Of a stretch of 64,000 bases of DNA, positions 44,824 to 54,182 are shown one piece after another. The notes beneath the pieces were generated by a model. The model did no database searches, was not told the DNA's origin, and saw nothing but the letters and a program-made list of their open reading frames with translations. The translations under genes were made by a program, and so were the position numbers. Position 1 is the first letter of the stretch. Every line of letters begins with the position of its first letter. The DNA is from Lentisphaeria bacterium. GTDB taxonomy: Bacteria > Verrucomicrobiota > Lentisphaeria > Victivallales > Victivallaceae. The stretch covers positions 1-64,000 of the forward strand of contig JAFVRD010000045.1 in assembly GCA_017504435.1 (NCBI GenBank), written 5' to 3'.

Positions 44824-44852
44824 ATTATACGCACAAAAGCACTAAAAGGCAA
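44824..44852 (-). promoter_or_regulatory. Promoter of the response regulator-HNH-putP message
   Basis: Minus strand TTGCCT (44847-44852), 17-base spacer, TATAAT (44824-44829), 34 bases before the ATG. Confidence 0.75.
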
Positions 44853-44902
44853 ATTTTTTTCACAAAAAACTGTAAAAAATTGTATTTTGCAGACGGTTAT
44901 GA

Positions 44903-44999
44903 GTTTTTTTGCATAATGTTGCATTGATTGCCGATGCCAACTCTTGCAAAAAATGACATTCCGGGGTATAATATTTCACAGTCAAGTTTTTTGCATAAT
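44903..44999 (+). promoter_or_regulatory. Promoter flanked by direct repeats, upstream of the carbohydrate locus
   Basis: TTGCAA (44944-44949), 17-base spacer, TATAAT (44967-44972). Nearly identical direct repeats GTTTTTTTGCATAAT (44903-44917) and GTTTTTTGCATAAT (44986-44999) sit on both sides, the second just past the expected transcription start. This is the layout of a repressor acting on paired operators; the LacI-type gene at 50262 is a candidate (inference). Confidence 0.6.
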
Positions 45000-45023
45000 A
45001 CATCAGAATAGGAGATCTGAAAA

Positions 45024-45968
45024 ATGATACGGTTGACAGGAACGTTTTTAGATGAAATAACTCACGATATTCCGGCGTTGAATTATGACGAGGAGTTGTG
45101 GGACAGAGAATTTGCCTGTATGAAAAAGATCGGCATTGATAAAACGATCATGATCCGGTGCGGACATAAAAATTTCATGACGTTTCCATCCAAAACTCTG
45201 CGGGAAAAAGAACACGCTTTTGAACCGCCGACTGATTTGGTGGAGATGTTTTTAAGATTGTGCGAAAAGCATGATATGAAATTCTTTTTCGGCACCTATT
45301 ATTCCGGCAGGGATTGGCTGCTGGCACCATACGATCCGGCATACGAAAGCGATATCATGAGTGCCGTGTGCGATGAGGCATACGAGCGTTATTTCAAACA
45401 TTCCAGTGCGTTCGGCGGCTGGTATCTCTCGCAGGAGATCAGTGATCTGCGTTCATTCAACGTGGTCAAATGCTATAAAATGACCGGCAAACACTGCAAA
45501 TCTCTCACTCCGGACAAACCCATTATGATCTCTCCGGGCATCAAAGGACCTAAGGTCAGCGTGACCCGTCCCCGCCGTCCGGATCCGATCACTCCGGAAC
45601 AGCACAAAGAAGAGTGGGATTGGATATTCGGAGAAATTTCCGGCATCGTGGATATTGCCGCATTCCAGGATGGTCATGTGGATTATGAAGATTTGGAAAC
45701 GTTTTTGAAAATAAACGCGGAACTTGCCAAAAAACACGGTATCGAATTGTGGACCAATGCCGAAACATTTGACCGGGATATTCCCGGCTGTATGCCGGTG
45801 ATCGACTGGCGCAAACTGCTGTTGAAATTCAATGCGGCAGAAGCGGCGGGAATTACCAACGGTATTACCTTTGACTTTGCTCACATGCTCAGTCCGAATT
45901 ATTCAACTGCCAGCGGAAATCTGCTGCGGCAGTATTGTAAATATGCTGGCATTGAATTTCCAAAATGA
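45024..45968 (+). CDS. DUF4434-type glycoside-hydrolase-like protein
   Basis: 314 residues, no signal peptide. It starts with RLTGTFLDEITHDIPALNYDEELWDREF and continues with a TIM-barrel-like pattern (KFFFGTYYSGRDWL, GGWYLSQEISDL with a Glu at a catalytic-like strand end, AAFQDGHVDYEDLETFL, ELWTNAETFDRD, GITFDFAHMLSPN). This matches my memory of DUF4434 proteins, which are assumed to be glycosidases. Substrate unknown. GGAG precedes the ATG. It is the first gene of a run of four controlled from the promoter above. Confidence 0.75.
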   Translation: MIRLTGTFLDEITHDIPALNYDEELWDREFACMKKIGIDKTIMIRCGHKNFMTFPSKTLREKEHAFEPPTDLVEMFLRLCEKHDMKFFFGTYYSGRDWLLAPYDPAYESDIMSAVCDEAYERYFKHSSAFGGWYLSQEISDLRSFNVVKCYKMTGKHCKSLTPDKPIMISPGIKGPKVSVTRPRRPDPITPEQHKEEWDWIFGEISGIVDIAAFQDGHVDYEDLETFLKINAELAKKHGIELWTNAETFDRDIPGCMPVIDWRKLLLKFNAAEAAGITNGITFDFAHMLSPNYSTASGNLLRQYCKYAGIEFPK

Positions 45969-45976
45969 GGTAAAAT

Positions 45977-46765
45977 ATGAAAAAAAATGTTTGCAGATTT
46001 ACCCTGATCGAACTGCTCGTCGTTATCGCAATCATCGCCATTCTTGCGGCAATGCTGCTGCCGGCTCTGCAGCAGGCACGGGAACGCGGCAGAATGTCAA
46101 ACTGTACCGGCAATATCCGCGAGATCGGCAATGCCACAATAATGTATCTGGGCAGTTTTGATGACTTTTATCCGCCGTATTGTCCGAAATTGAATGCTCC
46201 CAACGGAAGTTGGGGAGATCCAACCAAAGGAGTTTGGGCATCCCTCTATTATGATATCGGTCTGATGAAATCTCCGGCTCTCTACTTCTGTCCGTCAGCG
46301 AATGGGCAGCTGAATCAACCGGGATGCGCTCCGGGCGGAGCTTCATGCGTTATTACCAAACCTGGCAAAGAAGGTGATAACCGTTATGCCTGGAAATTTA
46401 TTCACTACGGATATAACTACAAATGGTTCGGGCTCGGTGAGGATTACGGGGTTGCTTATGCCGGAAAAGTCACTGCCCGGGCATCGCAAGTCAAAAACCC
46501 CTCGGTCAAAATCGCGTTTGCCGAATCCATGTATAACAGCAATCCGATATACTACGGAGACGGTTTCTTTGATGTGACTCCGGGGGAATTCAGTTCAGAA
46601 GGCGTTATGGCACCGCGCCATTTTGCCAAAAAAATAAATTACGGTTCGTTGAATGTGGCATTCGCCGACGGTCATGTGGACAGTTTCCGGAATTTTACCA
46701 CCGGAGATCATGATAACGATGATGACAAGGCAAAATATTGGAACATAAACAAGATTGCGAAATGA
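45977..46765 (+). CDS. Prepilin-type (type II pseudopilin) protein with H-X9-DG-type C-terminus
   Basis: 262 residues. A prepilin leader with the methylated Phe and Glu5 ([20 protein letters not shown]) is followed by an amphipathic helix and a globular domain. The C-terminal [12 protein letters not shown] is the signature shared by a very large family in Planctomycetes, Verrucomicrobia and Lentisphaerota. These proteins are processed by prepilin peptidase and sit in the inner membrane; many are linked to polysaccharide loci. It follows the DUF4434 gene by 8 bases and is 1 base from the GH42-like start, so it may deliver or anchor the exported enzymes (inference). Confidence 0.92.
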   Translation: MKKNVCRFTLIELLVVIAIIAILAAMLLPALQQARERGRMSNCTGNIREIGNATIMYLGSFDDFYPPYCPKLNAPNGSWGDPTKGVWASLYYDIGLMKSPALYFCPSANGQLNQPGCAPGGASCVITKPGKEGDNRYAWKFIHYGYNYKWFGLGEDYGVAYAGKVTARASQVKNPSVKIAFAESMYNSNPIYYGDGFFDVTPGEFSSEGVMAPRHFAKKINYGSLNVAFADGHVDSFRNFTTGDHDNDDDKAKYWNINKIAK

Positions 46766-46766
46766 A

Positions 46767-49436
46767 ATGAAAAGATTTATTGCTGTTCTATTGTTGGCAG
46801 GTGCTGTTCTTGGAGCAGCAGAAGTGCGTATCGATCATATCGACGCTGTAAATGCGGCAACTGCAACGCCGTTTGAAGTGCGCCCGGTGACCGGAGGAAC
46901 TGATTATGAATCAGAATTGACTGTTTTTGTCCATTCAATGGTACCCGGCGCGCTGTTTGGTTTGGAGATCGCCCAGTTTGATGCAGACGGCAAAGAAGTT
47001 GCCCGGGTCAGCAGCAGCAAATACCGTCAGCGGGTCGTTGCATCTGCAATGGAACGCAAAGTGATTTGCACATTCAAATCCCATCCGCAAGCCGTAAGTG
47101 CCAAAGCGATCATTAATTACGGCGGCAATCCATTGAGTTTCACTGTAAAAAAGTGGAAACTTGCCGAAGTCGGCAAACGGCAGCTTTTCAAGGGTATTTA
47201 TGACCCGTGGGACGCCGCCCCCGAAGATCGTGCCAAAACTCTGGAAAAGATGAAAGCTCTGCCGCTGCCGGTCGCCAAAGTCATCAGAAAACACGGCAAA
47301 CCGGTGTTGACCGTCAACGGTGAGGAGCTGCCTCTCAATGGTTACAAAGGTTTTACTGATTATAAACTTTTCGGTGAAGCCGGCGGCGATCTGATCGTTT
47401 CATTCAACTGCGGTCAGCGGCTCTGGTGCGGAGTAAGCTGGGACAAAGCGTTATGGGACAATGAAAAGAAATGTTTTGATTTCACCAGTATTGAAGATAA
47501 CTTACTGCGTATTTACCACAACAACCCCAAAGCCAAAGTCATTCTTGCGGTAGGCATCACTCCGCCGACCGAATTTCTGGAGGCGCATCCGGAGAGCATT
47601 GTCCGCAATGCCAAAGGTGTCAAAGGCAAACGGGGTTTTTCCGGCTTCAAAGGCTGGAGCGATGCGCCGTTGAAAAAAGGTGAAGGATGGGCATTCAGTT
47701 ATGCCAGTAAAGAGGTTCAGGATTTTGTCTGCACCGGTCTGACCGCGCTGGCGGATTTTGTCCGCCAATCCCCCGCCGGTAAAATCGTGATCGGATTTCA
47801 GCTCAACGGCGGTATGGACGGTCAGTTCGTTCAGTGGGAATACGGTGCATTCAACGGACATTTTGATTACAGTGAATCCTACCGCAAAGCATTGTGTGAA
47901 TATTTGAAAGAGATATACGGCAGTGATGCCGCACTGCAGAAAGCATGGGATGATCCCAATGTAACTCTCGCATCTGCCGCCAATCCCACTCTGGATGAAT
48001 TCAGACAGGAAAAGCACTTTGACGACCGCCCCGGTCTGGGCAGAAAACTCGCCGATTGCCGCCGCTTTATTGCCATCAGTACCGCCCGGATGCTCAACCG
48101 CTTCAGTAAAACTCTCAAAGCCGGTTTACAGCGTCCGTCAGTGGTATTGAGTTGGTACAGCACCGCGATCTGGGCGCAGCCCTCCCGGCTGGCTCTGGAT
48201 GAATTGATCAAAGATGATGCGGTCAATATGATCGGCATGGTCAGTTACTATGCGCCAAGCCGCGCGCTTGACGACGCAGGTGCTTCGGCAAACAGCTGTA
48301 TTCAGGCGTTGAATATCCGTAATTTGCTTTACATTCAGGAGATGGATCACCGGACATGGCGTACCCAACGGGTGCATGGTGCTTCGATGAATGCAGTGGC
48401 ATTCCCGGCAGATCCCAAAGATTTCCACAATCAGCTGATCCGGGACGGAGCCAGTGTCGTTGCCGCCGGAGGTCAGGGTTTTTATCTTTATGATATGTTC
48501 GGTTCGTGGTATCATGCTCCGGAAGCAAAAAATTCCATCGCCACGATTTTTGCCATGAATAAACACGCTTATGACAATGCCGGAAAATTTGCTGCTCCCA
48601 AAGTGGCGATATTCATGGATGAAGCCACCCGCACCATGAGCGAAGAAGTGCCGAATTATGTCAATGCCGTCTGGCGTACATCCGGAGTGACTCCCGCACT
48701 TCATTTCATGACCGATATCACCAATCCGCTATTGCCGGAATACGATCTCTATATCTTCTGGTCGCCATTGACCCTTACCCGCGTTCAATTTGACCGGATC
48801 AGAAAACTGGCTGACAAACCCGGAAAAATCCTCTATATCATCGGTGATGCCGGACGTACCAGCCGGGATTTTTCGGGGACGGTCGATGTTCTTGACCAAC
48901 TGGGTATGGGTATCAAAGACGTAAATGGTATCATTCTGGATGATGTGGTTGCTGCTCCGGGATGTAAAGATCCGGCAGTCGCGGGAATTGACGGTACATT
49001 TGCCAATGATGGAATGCACTTGGCGCGCGGAAAACTTGTTCACCGTATCCAATTCGGAGCCTACGCGATTGACGATCCGCAGGCGGTGATCCTGGGCGTT
49101 TACAAAAAGAAAGGTCTTCCTGCTCTGGCACGGAAAAAAATGTCCGGCGGCGGTACGCTCTATTACAGCGGACGCAATGCTGTCCTCGGTCCGCAATTGC
49201 TGCATAATCTCGCCAGAGAAGCCGGTATCCACGTTTACAGTACCCCCGGGAATGCGGTATATGTCGGCAACGGAGTCGCCGCGATCCACCGGCTCACCGC
49301 TGCTGAACCGGTGGTGGACTTCGGCAGAGAGGTCACGGTAATGGAACCGCTGAGCAAAAAAGTTATCGGTAAAATGCGTTATTGGAAACCGCAAATAGCT
49401 CCCGGTGAATGTGCCGCGGTATGTTATCTGCCGTAA
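46767..49436 (+). CDS. Exported GH42-like glycoside hydrolase
   Basis: 889 residues from the ATG that opens the signal peptide (MKRFIAVLLLAGAVLGAAE). An N-terminal beta domain (about 25-150) is followed by a GH42/GH-A barrel: KAKVILAVGITPPTEFLEAHPE, GFQLNGGMDGQFVQWEYG, YSESYRKALCEYLKEIYGSDAALQKAWDD, VVLSWYSTAIW, and LYIQEMDHRT at the nucleophile region. The C-terminal part has a class-I amidotransferase-like (trimerisation) domain. The acid/base position reads NGGMDG, not the usual N-E pair. It is paralogous to the enzyme at 14494. Substrate unknown. Confidence 0.8.
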   Translation: MKRFIAVLLLAGAVLGAAEVRIDHIDAVNAATATPFEVRPVTGGTDYESELTVFVHSMVPGALFGLEIAQFDADGKEVARVSSSKYRQRVVASAMERKVICTFKSHPQAVSAKAIINYGGNPLSFTVKKWKLAEVGKRQLFKGIYDPWDAAPEDRAKTLEKMKALPLPVAKVIRKHGKPVLTVNGEELPLNGYKGFTDYKLFGEAGGDLIVSFNCGQRLWCGVSWDKALWDNEKKCFDFTSIEDNLLRIYHNNPKAKVILAVGITPPTEFLEAHPESIVRNAKGVKGKRGFSGFKGWSDAPLKKGEGWAFSYASKEVQDFVCTGLTALADFVRQSPAGKIVIGFQLNGGMDGQFVQWEYGAFNGHFDYSESYRKALCEYLKEIYGSDAALQKAWDDPNVTLASAANPTLDEFRQEKHFDDRPGLGRKLADCRRFIAISTARMLNRFSKTLKAGLQRPSVVLSWYSTAIWAQPSRLALDELIKDDAVNMIGMVSYYAPSRALDDAGASANSCIQALNIRNLLYIQEMDHRTWRTQRVHGASMNAVAFPADPKDFHNQLIRDGASVVAAGGQGFYLYDMFGSWYHAPEAKNSIATIFAMNKHAYDNAGKFAAPKVAIFMDEATRTMSEEVPNYVNAVWRTSGVTPALHFMTDITNPLLPEYDLYIFWSPLTLTRVQFDRIRKLADKPGKILYIIGDAGRTSRDFSGTVDVLDQLGMGIKDVNGIILDDVVAAPGCKDPAVAGIDGTFANDGMHLARGKLVHRIQFGAYAIDDPQAVILGVYKKKGLPALARKKMSGGGTLYYSGRNAVLGPQLLHNLAREAGIHVYSTPGNAVYVGNGVAAIHRLTAAEPVVDFGREVTVMEPLSKKVIGKMRYWKPQIAPGECAAVCYLP

Positions 49437-49458
49437 AATTCAGAAAGGAAAATTTATT

Positions 49459-50238
49459 ATGAAAACTTTTACTGTTCTTGCCGCACTTGCTGTTGCCGCC
49501 TGGCTCGGTGCCGCCGAAACCATCGATCTTCAGAATACCAAAGCATGGGGCGATCCTGCTTCCATGAGCATCAAAGATGGAGTTATTTCCGTAAAAGGCA
49601 AACAATTACTGTTTATTTCTGAAGCTTTTACTGTCGACCCCGCCAAAAGTTACTCCTTTACTGTCAGCTGCCGTTCCGGCAACGGTAAAAACAGTGCCTT
49701 TATGCCGGTGGTCATCCAGTATGACCGCGATGGCAGATCCATCGGAACCGGCAGGGTCAAAACTGTCAACGGTACTTTTACCGAGCTGCTGGCTCCCGTC
49801 AAAGCCGGAGATAAGACCCTGCTGGTCAAAGATGCCAAACTCTGGCCCAAAAAACGTCTGCTGGTCATCGCATTCAATGCCAAAGAAGATTACAGTGATC
49901 TGCCCAACACCCGGATCGCCTGGAGTACAATAACCAAAATCACTGAGCAGAATGGTTCATATCTGGTGACTCTGGACAAAGCAATTCCTTTCAGCGCGCC
50001 TGCAGGCGGTATCCGTCTGCACCACAACGGCCCGCTGTACACCTATCCGCTGGGCGGCAGAAACACCTCCGGCAGCTGGGATAATCTCAGCGGTAAAATT
50101 TCCGGTGTCACCCGCAATGACTTCATGCACAACAAATGGGCTCCCGGTGCGGTAACTGCCAAATTCGGTTTGCAGATCAACGCCAAAGAACCCGATGCGG
50201 TCACTGAGGTCAAAAATCTGAAACTGGTCATCGAGTAA
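49459..50238 (+). CDS. Exported carbohydrate-binding-like protein
   Basis: 259 residues. A signal peptide (MKTFTVLAALAVAAWLGAAE) is followed by a beta-rich sequence (SYSFTVSCRSGNGKNSAF, PVVIQYDRDGRSIGTGRVKTVNGTFTELLAPVKAGDKTLLVKDA) typical of carbohydrate-binding jelly rolls, with no catalytic residues evident. No family was recognised with certainty. AAAGGA precedes the ATG. It lies 22 bases after the GH42-like gene and 23 before the LacI regulator; it may hold the glycan for the enzyme (inference). Confidence 0.7.
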   Translation: MKTFTVLAALAVAAWLGAAETIDLQNTKAWGDPASMSIKDGVISVKGKQLLFISEAFTVDPAKSYSFTVSCRSGNGKNSAFMPVVIQYDRDGRSIGTGRVKTVNGTFTELLAPVKAGDKTLLVKDAKLWPKKRLLVIAFNAKEDYSDLPNTRIAWSTITKITEQNGSYLVTLDKAIPFSAPAGGIRLHHNGPLYTYPLGGRNTSGSWDNLSGKISGVTRNDFMHNKWAPGAVTAKFGLQINAKEPDAVTEVKNLKLVIE

Positions 50239-50245
50239 CTGTTTT

Positions 50246-50258
50246 CTGATTTAATCAG
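50246..50258. promoter_or_regulatory. Short palindrome before LacI-type gene
   Basis: CTGATT-T-AATCAG, perfect 6-base arms around one base, 3 bases before the regulator ATG. Its position over the ribosome site would suit autoregulation, but it may be chance. Confidence 0.3.
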
Positions 50259-50261
50259 CTT

Positions 50262-51224
50262 ATGAGAAAGAAAAGTGACCGTTCCATAGCCGATATTGCC
50301 GCGGCTCTGGGTATAAGTGCATCCACTGTATCCAGGGCATTGCGGCAACTGCCATCCATTTCCGGAAAAACCACCCGGATGGTGTTGGCTGAGGCACAGC
50401 GTCAGGGGTATTTCATCCATGAACGGAAAAACGTGGTCATTGTCCGTTCTGATGCGCCGATGGGATGGTACGATGCCAGTATACTCAATCCGCTTTGCAC
50501 CCGGATGAGCCGGGACAATATAACTTGGGAAATAGTCAATTCCCAAAACTTTTCACTGATCCCGGAACGTCTGGTACACGGAATAATTTCACTGGATTTC
50601 CGGGATCGACGCAGTCTGAATCTGGCGCATAACTTCAATCTGCCGCTGGTGGCGATCAATGAAGCTCCCTGCATTTCAGAAAAAGCTTATGCTGTCCATT
50701 CTGATGCCGTTCACGGCATGACGATGGCGATGAATCATTTGAAAAATCTCGGACATAAAAAAGTGTTGTTTCTCTATCAGAATTCAGAAACATTCTGCTC
50801 CTGTGCCCGTCTCAATGCTTTCCGTTCCATCAGCCGTACCATCGGCAGCGGAGTATGGCAGGCGGAAGCTCTGCGGATCAATAAAGATACTGCCGAAGGT
50901 CTGCTTGCCAGAGTCGCAGCTGCCAAAGACGGCGGTTTTACGGCATTGATCGTCGAAGGCGAAAGTGCCGGTGTCGCCGCCTGCAATCACCTTGTCAGTG
51001 CCGGATACCGGATACCGGAAGATTTTTCACTGCTGTGTTGGGAAACCCCCGGTATCTCAGATTTGATCATGCCCGGGATCACCACCGTGGAACAGGATTT
51101 TACCGCCCTTGCAGAACGTGCCATGGATATCATGGAAGCTCTCTGGAAAGATGACGAAGCACCTTTTTCGGTGACGGTGCCGTATTTATTCCATCAGCGC
51201 GACAGCACAGCGGCAGTGCATTGA
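50262..51224 (+). CDS. LacI/GalR-family transcriptional regulator
   Basis: 320 residues. HTH (SIADIAAALGISASTVSRALRQLPSISGKT, about 8-37) plus periplasmic-binding-like effector domain (NVVIVRSDAPMGWYD, FNLPLVAINEAP, HLKNLGHKKVLFLYQNSETF, LLCWETPGISDLIMPGITTVEQDF). It closes the carbohydrate locus that starts at 45024 and probably represses it. The first sensor strand is short compared with LacI, and the effector is unknown. It converges with mutS, 9 bases apart. Confidence 0.93.
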   Translation: MRKKSDRSIADIAAALGISASTVSRALRQLPSISGKTTRMVLAEAQRQGYFIHERKNVVIVRSDAPMGWYDASILNPLCTRMSRDNITWEIVNSQNFSLIPERLVHGIISLDFRDRRSLNLAHNFNLPLVAINEAPCISEKAYAVHSDAVHGMTMAMNHLKNLGHKKVLFLYQNSETFCSCARLNAFRSISRTIGSGVWQAEALRINKDTAEGLLARVAAAKDGGFTALIVEGESAGVAACNHLVSAGYRIPEDFSLLCWETPGISDLIMPGITTVEQDFTALAERAMDIMEALWKDDEAPFSVTVPYLFHQRDSTAAVH

Positions 51225-51233
51225 TCCCGTTTT

Positions 51234-53780
51234 TTACAGCAAACTCAGCTGGATAATATCGTCATCGGGCATTTCGTCCGGAGAATTGTTCCGGCGGCGG
51301 TTGCGGACAGCTTTGCGCGGCAATTGAGCAATGGCGTCCCGCGGGGATGCCGCATTATTTTCCAGCAGTTCCAGAATGGATTTTGCTCTTTCCAGTACCG
51401 GGTCTGGCACTCCGGCCAGACGCGCCACATGAATACCGTAACTCCGGTCGGCAGGTCCGGCAACGATCTGCCGCAGAAAAATCACTTCATCACCGTATTC
51501 CCGGACTGCCACATTGTAATTATTCACCCCTTTGCGGGTCTGCGCCAACGCAGTAAGTTCGTGGTAATGGGTGGCAAACATCGTACGGCAGCGGGATTGG
51601 TCATGGAGATATTCTGCGATCGACCATGCCAGCGACAAACCGTCAAAAGTGCTGGTGCCTCTGCCGACTTCATCCAGAATCACCAGACTTTTAGCGGTCG
51701 CATGCCGGAGAATATTGGCTGTCTCCACCATTTCCACCATAAATGTACTCTGACCGCGGGCAAGATCATCAGATGCCCCGATCCGGGTGAATATCCGGTC
51801 TGCCAAACCGATCTCCATACTGTCCGCAGGCACAAATGAACCCGCCTGTGCCATGATCGTCAGCAGTGCTGTCTGCCGGATATAAGTGGATTTGCCTGCC
51901 ATATTCGGACCGGTAATGACCATCATCCGGTTTTTATCACCATCCAAGTGCGAATCATTGGGAACAAATTTTCCATATCCCATGAAGTCATCCAGCACCG
52001 GGTGTCTGCCGTTGCATATATGCAGCCGGTCATCATCGAATATCGCCGGACGGCAGTAATTGTGGACCCGTGCCGCTTCGGCAAACCCGGCAATCGCATC
52101 GATTTCCGCCAGTGCATCGGCACTCTGCTGGATATCGGCAGTCCGTTCAGTAGCCTGACGGCGGATATCTTCAAAAAGCCGCTGTTCCAAAGCCAGAGCT
52201 TTTTCTTCGGCACCGAGAATGCGGCTCTCCAATTCTTTGAGTTCCGGGGTAATGAAACGTTCAGCGTTGACCAGTGTCTGTTTGCGTATGTAGTCATCCG
52301 GTACAGACGCGAGATTGGATTTGCTCACCTCAATATAGTAGCCGAAAACACTGTTGAATTTGACTTTCAGCGACTTGATACCGGTACGTTCGATCTCCCG
52401 CTGCTGAATGGAACTGAGCCATTTTTTTCCTTCGCTGGATGCCGCCCGCAATTCATCAAGTTCCGGGGAATACCCGGGACGGATCACTCCGCCGTCACTT
52501 ATCAATGCCGGTAATTCATCTGCCAGCGCAGAACTGATCAATCCGGTCAGGGTATCAAAATCTTTGATACGGATACAGTTTTCGGCGAAAAGTGTGGCAT
52601 AAAGACTCTCTAAAAGTGCTTTGATCGCCGGTAATGCCTCCAGTGAACTGCCCAGAATTTGCAAATCACGCGGCGTAGCAATGCCGACATTGAGTCTGCC
52701 GACGATACGTTCCAGATCTCTGACCACCCGCAATGCTTCTCTGAATTCAGCCAGAGCCAGCGGATCGACCACAAAATTTTCCACTGCATCCAACCGGCGG
52801 ACGATCGCATCGTGATTCCGCAGCGGACGAACCAGAAAACTGCGGAGTTTGCGTCCGCCCATCGGAGTTACAGATTTATCCAATACCCCCAACAGCGAAC
52901 CGCGGCGGGAATTCTCAAAAAGTGAACCGGTGATCTCCAGATTACGTAAAGTTATCGGGTCAAGTTCCAGAACTTCATCCAAAGTACGGAAATTCAGCAG
53001 GGTGACGTGACCTGCTTCATGACGCAGATTTTCAGCGGCATAACGCAGTACCGCCGCCGCCGCCCCCACTCCGGCAGGTTTGCCGCGTAACCCGAAGCCG
53101 TCCAATGTCGAACATTTGAAGTGGGCACAGAGCAATTCTTTGCCGTCAGCCGGATCAAAGTTATATTCATCGGTCACTGTCCACGCCGGTATCCGGTTTT
53201 CTTCCGGAAAATCACCCGAAGCGGTCAGTATGGTCTGCAGCTTTTCTGAAATCAGACACTCTGCGGCACCGAGACGGCGCATTTCAGATGCCAGTTTATT
53301 GCTGTTTTCAGCTTCACAGACCGAGAATTCACCGGTACTGACATCCAGTGCCGCCAGAAAAAATGTCCCCTCTTTGTCAGCCGTTACCGCACAGAGAAAG
53401 TTGTTCCCGTCACCGGCAAGTACGGAATTGTCGATCAATGTCCCCGGCGTGATGATCCGGGTGATCTGCCGTTTGACGATCCCTTTGGTGACCAGTTTGG
53501 GGTCTTCGACCTGTTCGGCAATGGCGACTTTCAAACCCGCAGCCACCAGTCGGGGCAGATAGCTGTCCAGAGCATGATAAGGAAAACCGCACATGGGTAT
53601 CCCCTGCCGCCGGGTCAAAGTCAATTCCAATGCCCGGCTGACGGTTTCGGCATCTTCAAAAAATTCTTCGTAAAAATCCCCCAGCCTGAACAGCAGCACC
53701 GCATCCGCCGGAATGGAGTTTTTCGCTTCCCGGTACTGGATCATCATCGGGGTGAGTTTGCCGGTGTTTTCACTGCTCAT
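51234..53780 (-). CDS. mutS: DNA mismatch repair protein MutS
   Basis: 848 residues, the normal MutS1 length. The N-terminal mismatch-reading motif FYE (GDFYEEFFEDA, about 33-43) is present. Connector, lever and clamp domains follow. The ATPase has GPNMAGKSTYIRQ (Walker A, about 625), LVILDEVGRGTSTFDGLSLAW (Walker B and signature) and MFATHYHEL. It recognises mismatches and recruits MutL, whose gene lies 2.8 kb away on the other strand. Its start overlaps folB by 11 bases. Confidence 0.97.
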   Translation of the reverse strand: MSSENTGKLTPMMIQYREAKNSIPADAVLLFRLGDFYEEFFEDAETVSRALELTLTRRQGIPMCGFPYHALDSYLPRLVAAGLKVAIAEQVEDPKLVTKGIVKRQITRIITPGTLIDNSVLAGDGNNFLCAVTADKEGTFFLAALDVSTGEFSVCEAENSNKLASEMRRLGAAECLISEKLQTILTASGDFPEENRIPAWTVTDEYNFDPADGKELLCAHFKCSTLDGFGLRGKPAGVGAAAAVLRYAAENLRHEAGHVTLLNFRTLDEVLELDPITLRNLEITGSLFENSRRGSLLGVLDKSVTPMGGRKLRSFLVRPLRNHDAIVRRLDAVENFVVDPLALAEFREALRVVRDLERIVGRLNVGIATPRDLQILGSSLEALPAIKALLESLYATLFAENCIRIKDFDTLTGLISSALADELPALISDGGVIRPGYSPELDELRAASSEGKKWLSSIQQREIERTGIKSLKVKFNSVFGYYIEVSKSNLASVPDDYIRKQTLVNAERFITPELKELESRILGAEEKALALEQRLFEDIRRQATERTADIQQSADALAEIDAIAGFAEAARVHNYCRPAIFDDDRLHICNGRHPVLDDFMGYGKFVPNDSHLDGDKNRMMVITGPNMAGKSTYIRQTALLTIMAQAGSFVPADSMEIGLADRIFTRIGASDDLARGQSTFMVEMVETANILRHATAKSLVILDEVGRGTSTFDGLSLAWSIAEYLHDQSRCRTMFATHYHELTALAQTRKGVNNYNVAVREYGDEVIFLRQIVAGPADRSYGIHVARLAGVPDPVLERAKSILELLENNAASPRDAIAQLPRKAVRNRRRNNSPDEMPDDDIIQLSLL

Positions 53781-54141
53781 GGCGAGATGACTCCTGATGA
53801 AATTCCGCCTGATAAGAGATCAACGCGCCGCAGGATGATGCTCCGGGTTTGGCTATTCTGACCACACATGAGGATATCTGCGGAAATGTCAGAATACATC
53901 TGCCGACCGCCGCCGCCAGAGCTTCCAGCAGGAAATATGAACTTTTTTCCACACATTCAGCTACCATGCGTTCCACCGCTGAATAATCTGCCGCATCACA
54001 CAGATCATCCGATGCCGCTGCTGCCGAACCGTCACAGCGCAGTTCCAGATCGAAACGCAACTCCTGACGGTGCAGGCGTTCATGGGGCAGAGTGCCGATC
54101 ACAGCACAGAGTTTCAGATTTTCGATAAATATTTTTTCCAT
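53770..54141 (-). CDS. folB: Dihydroneopterin aldolase
   Basis: 123 residues from the ATG at 54141. It converts 7,8-dihydroneopterin to 6-hydroxymethyl-dihydropterin in folate synthesis. Family features: IFIENLKLCAVIGTLPHERLHRQEL (usual IGV..~ER..~Q), DAADYSAVERMVAECVEKSSYFLLEALAAAVG (conserved Tyr/Glu) and a C-terminal VRIAKPGA (Lys of the active site). The start at MEKIF is preferred over the longer frame. Its 3' end overlaps mutS; fabF ends upstream by 41 bases. Confidence 0.88.
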   Translation of the reverse strand: MEKIFIENLKLCAVIGTLPHERLHRQELRFDLELRCDGSAAAASDDLCDAADYSAVERMVAECVEKSSYFLLEALAAAVGRCILTFPQISSCVVRIAKPGASSCGALISYQAEFHQESSRHEQ

Positions 54142-54182
54142 GACGCCCCCGATATTTCCAGTGCCGGATTTATCCGGACAGT

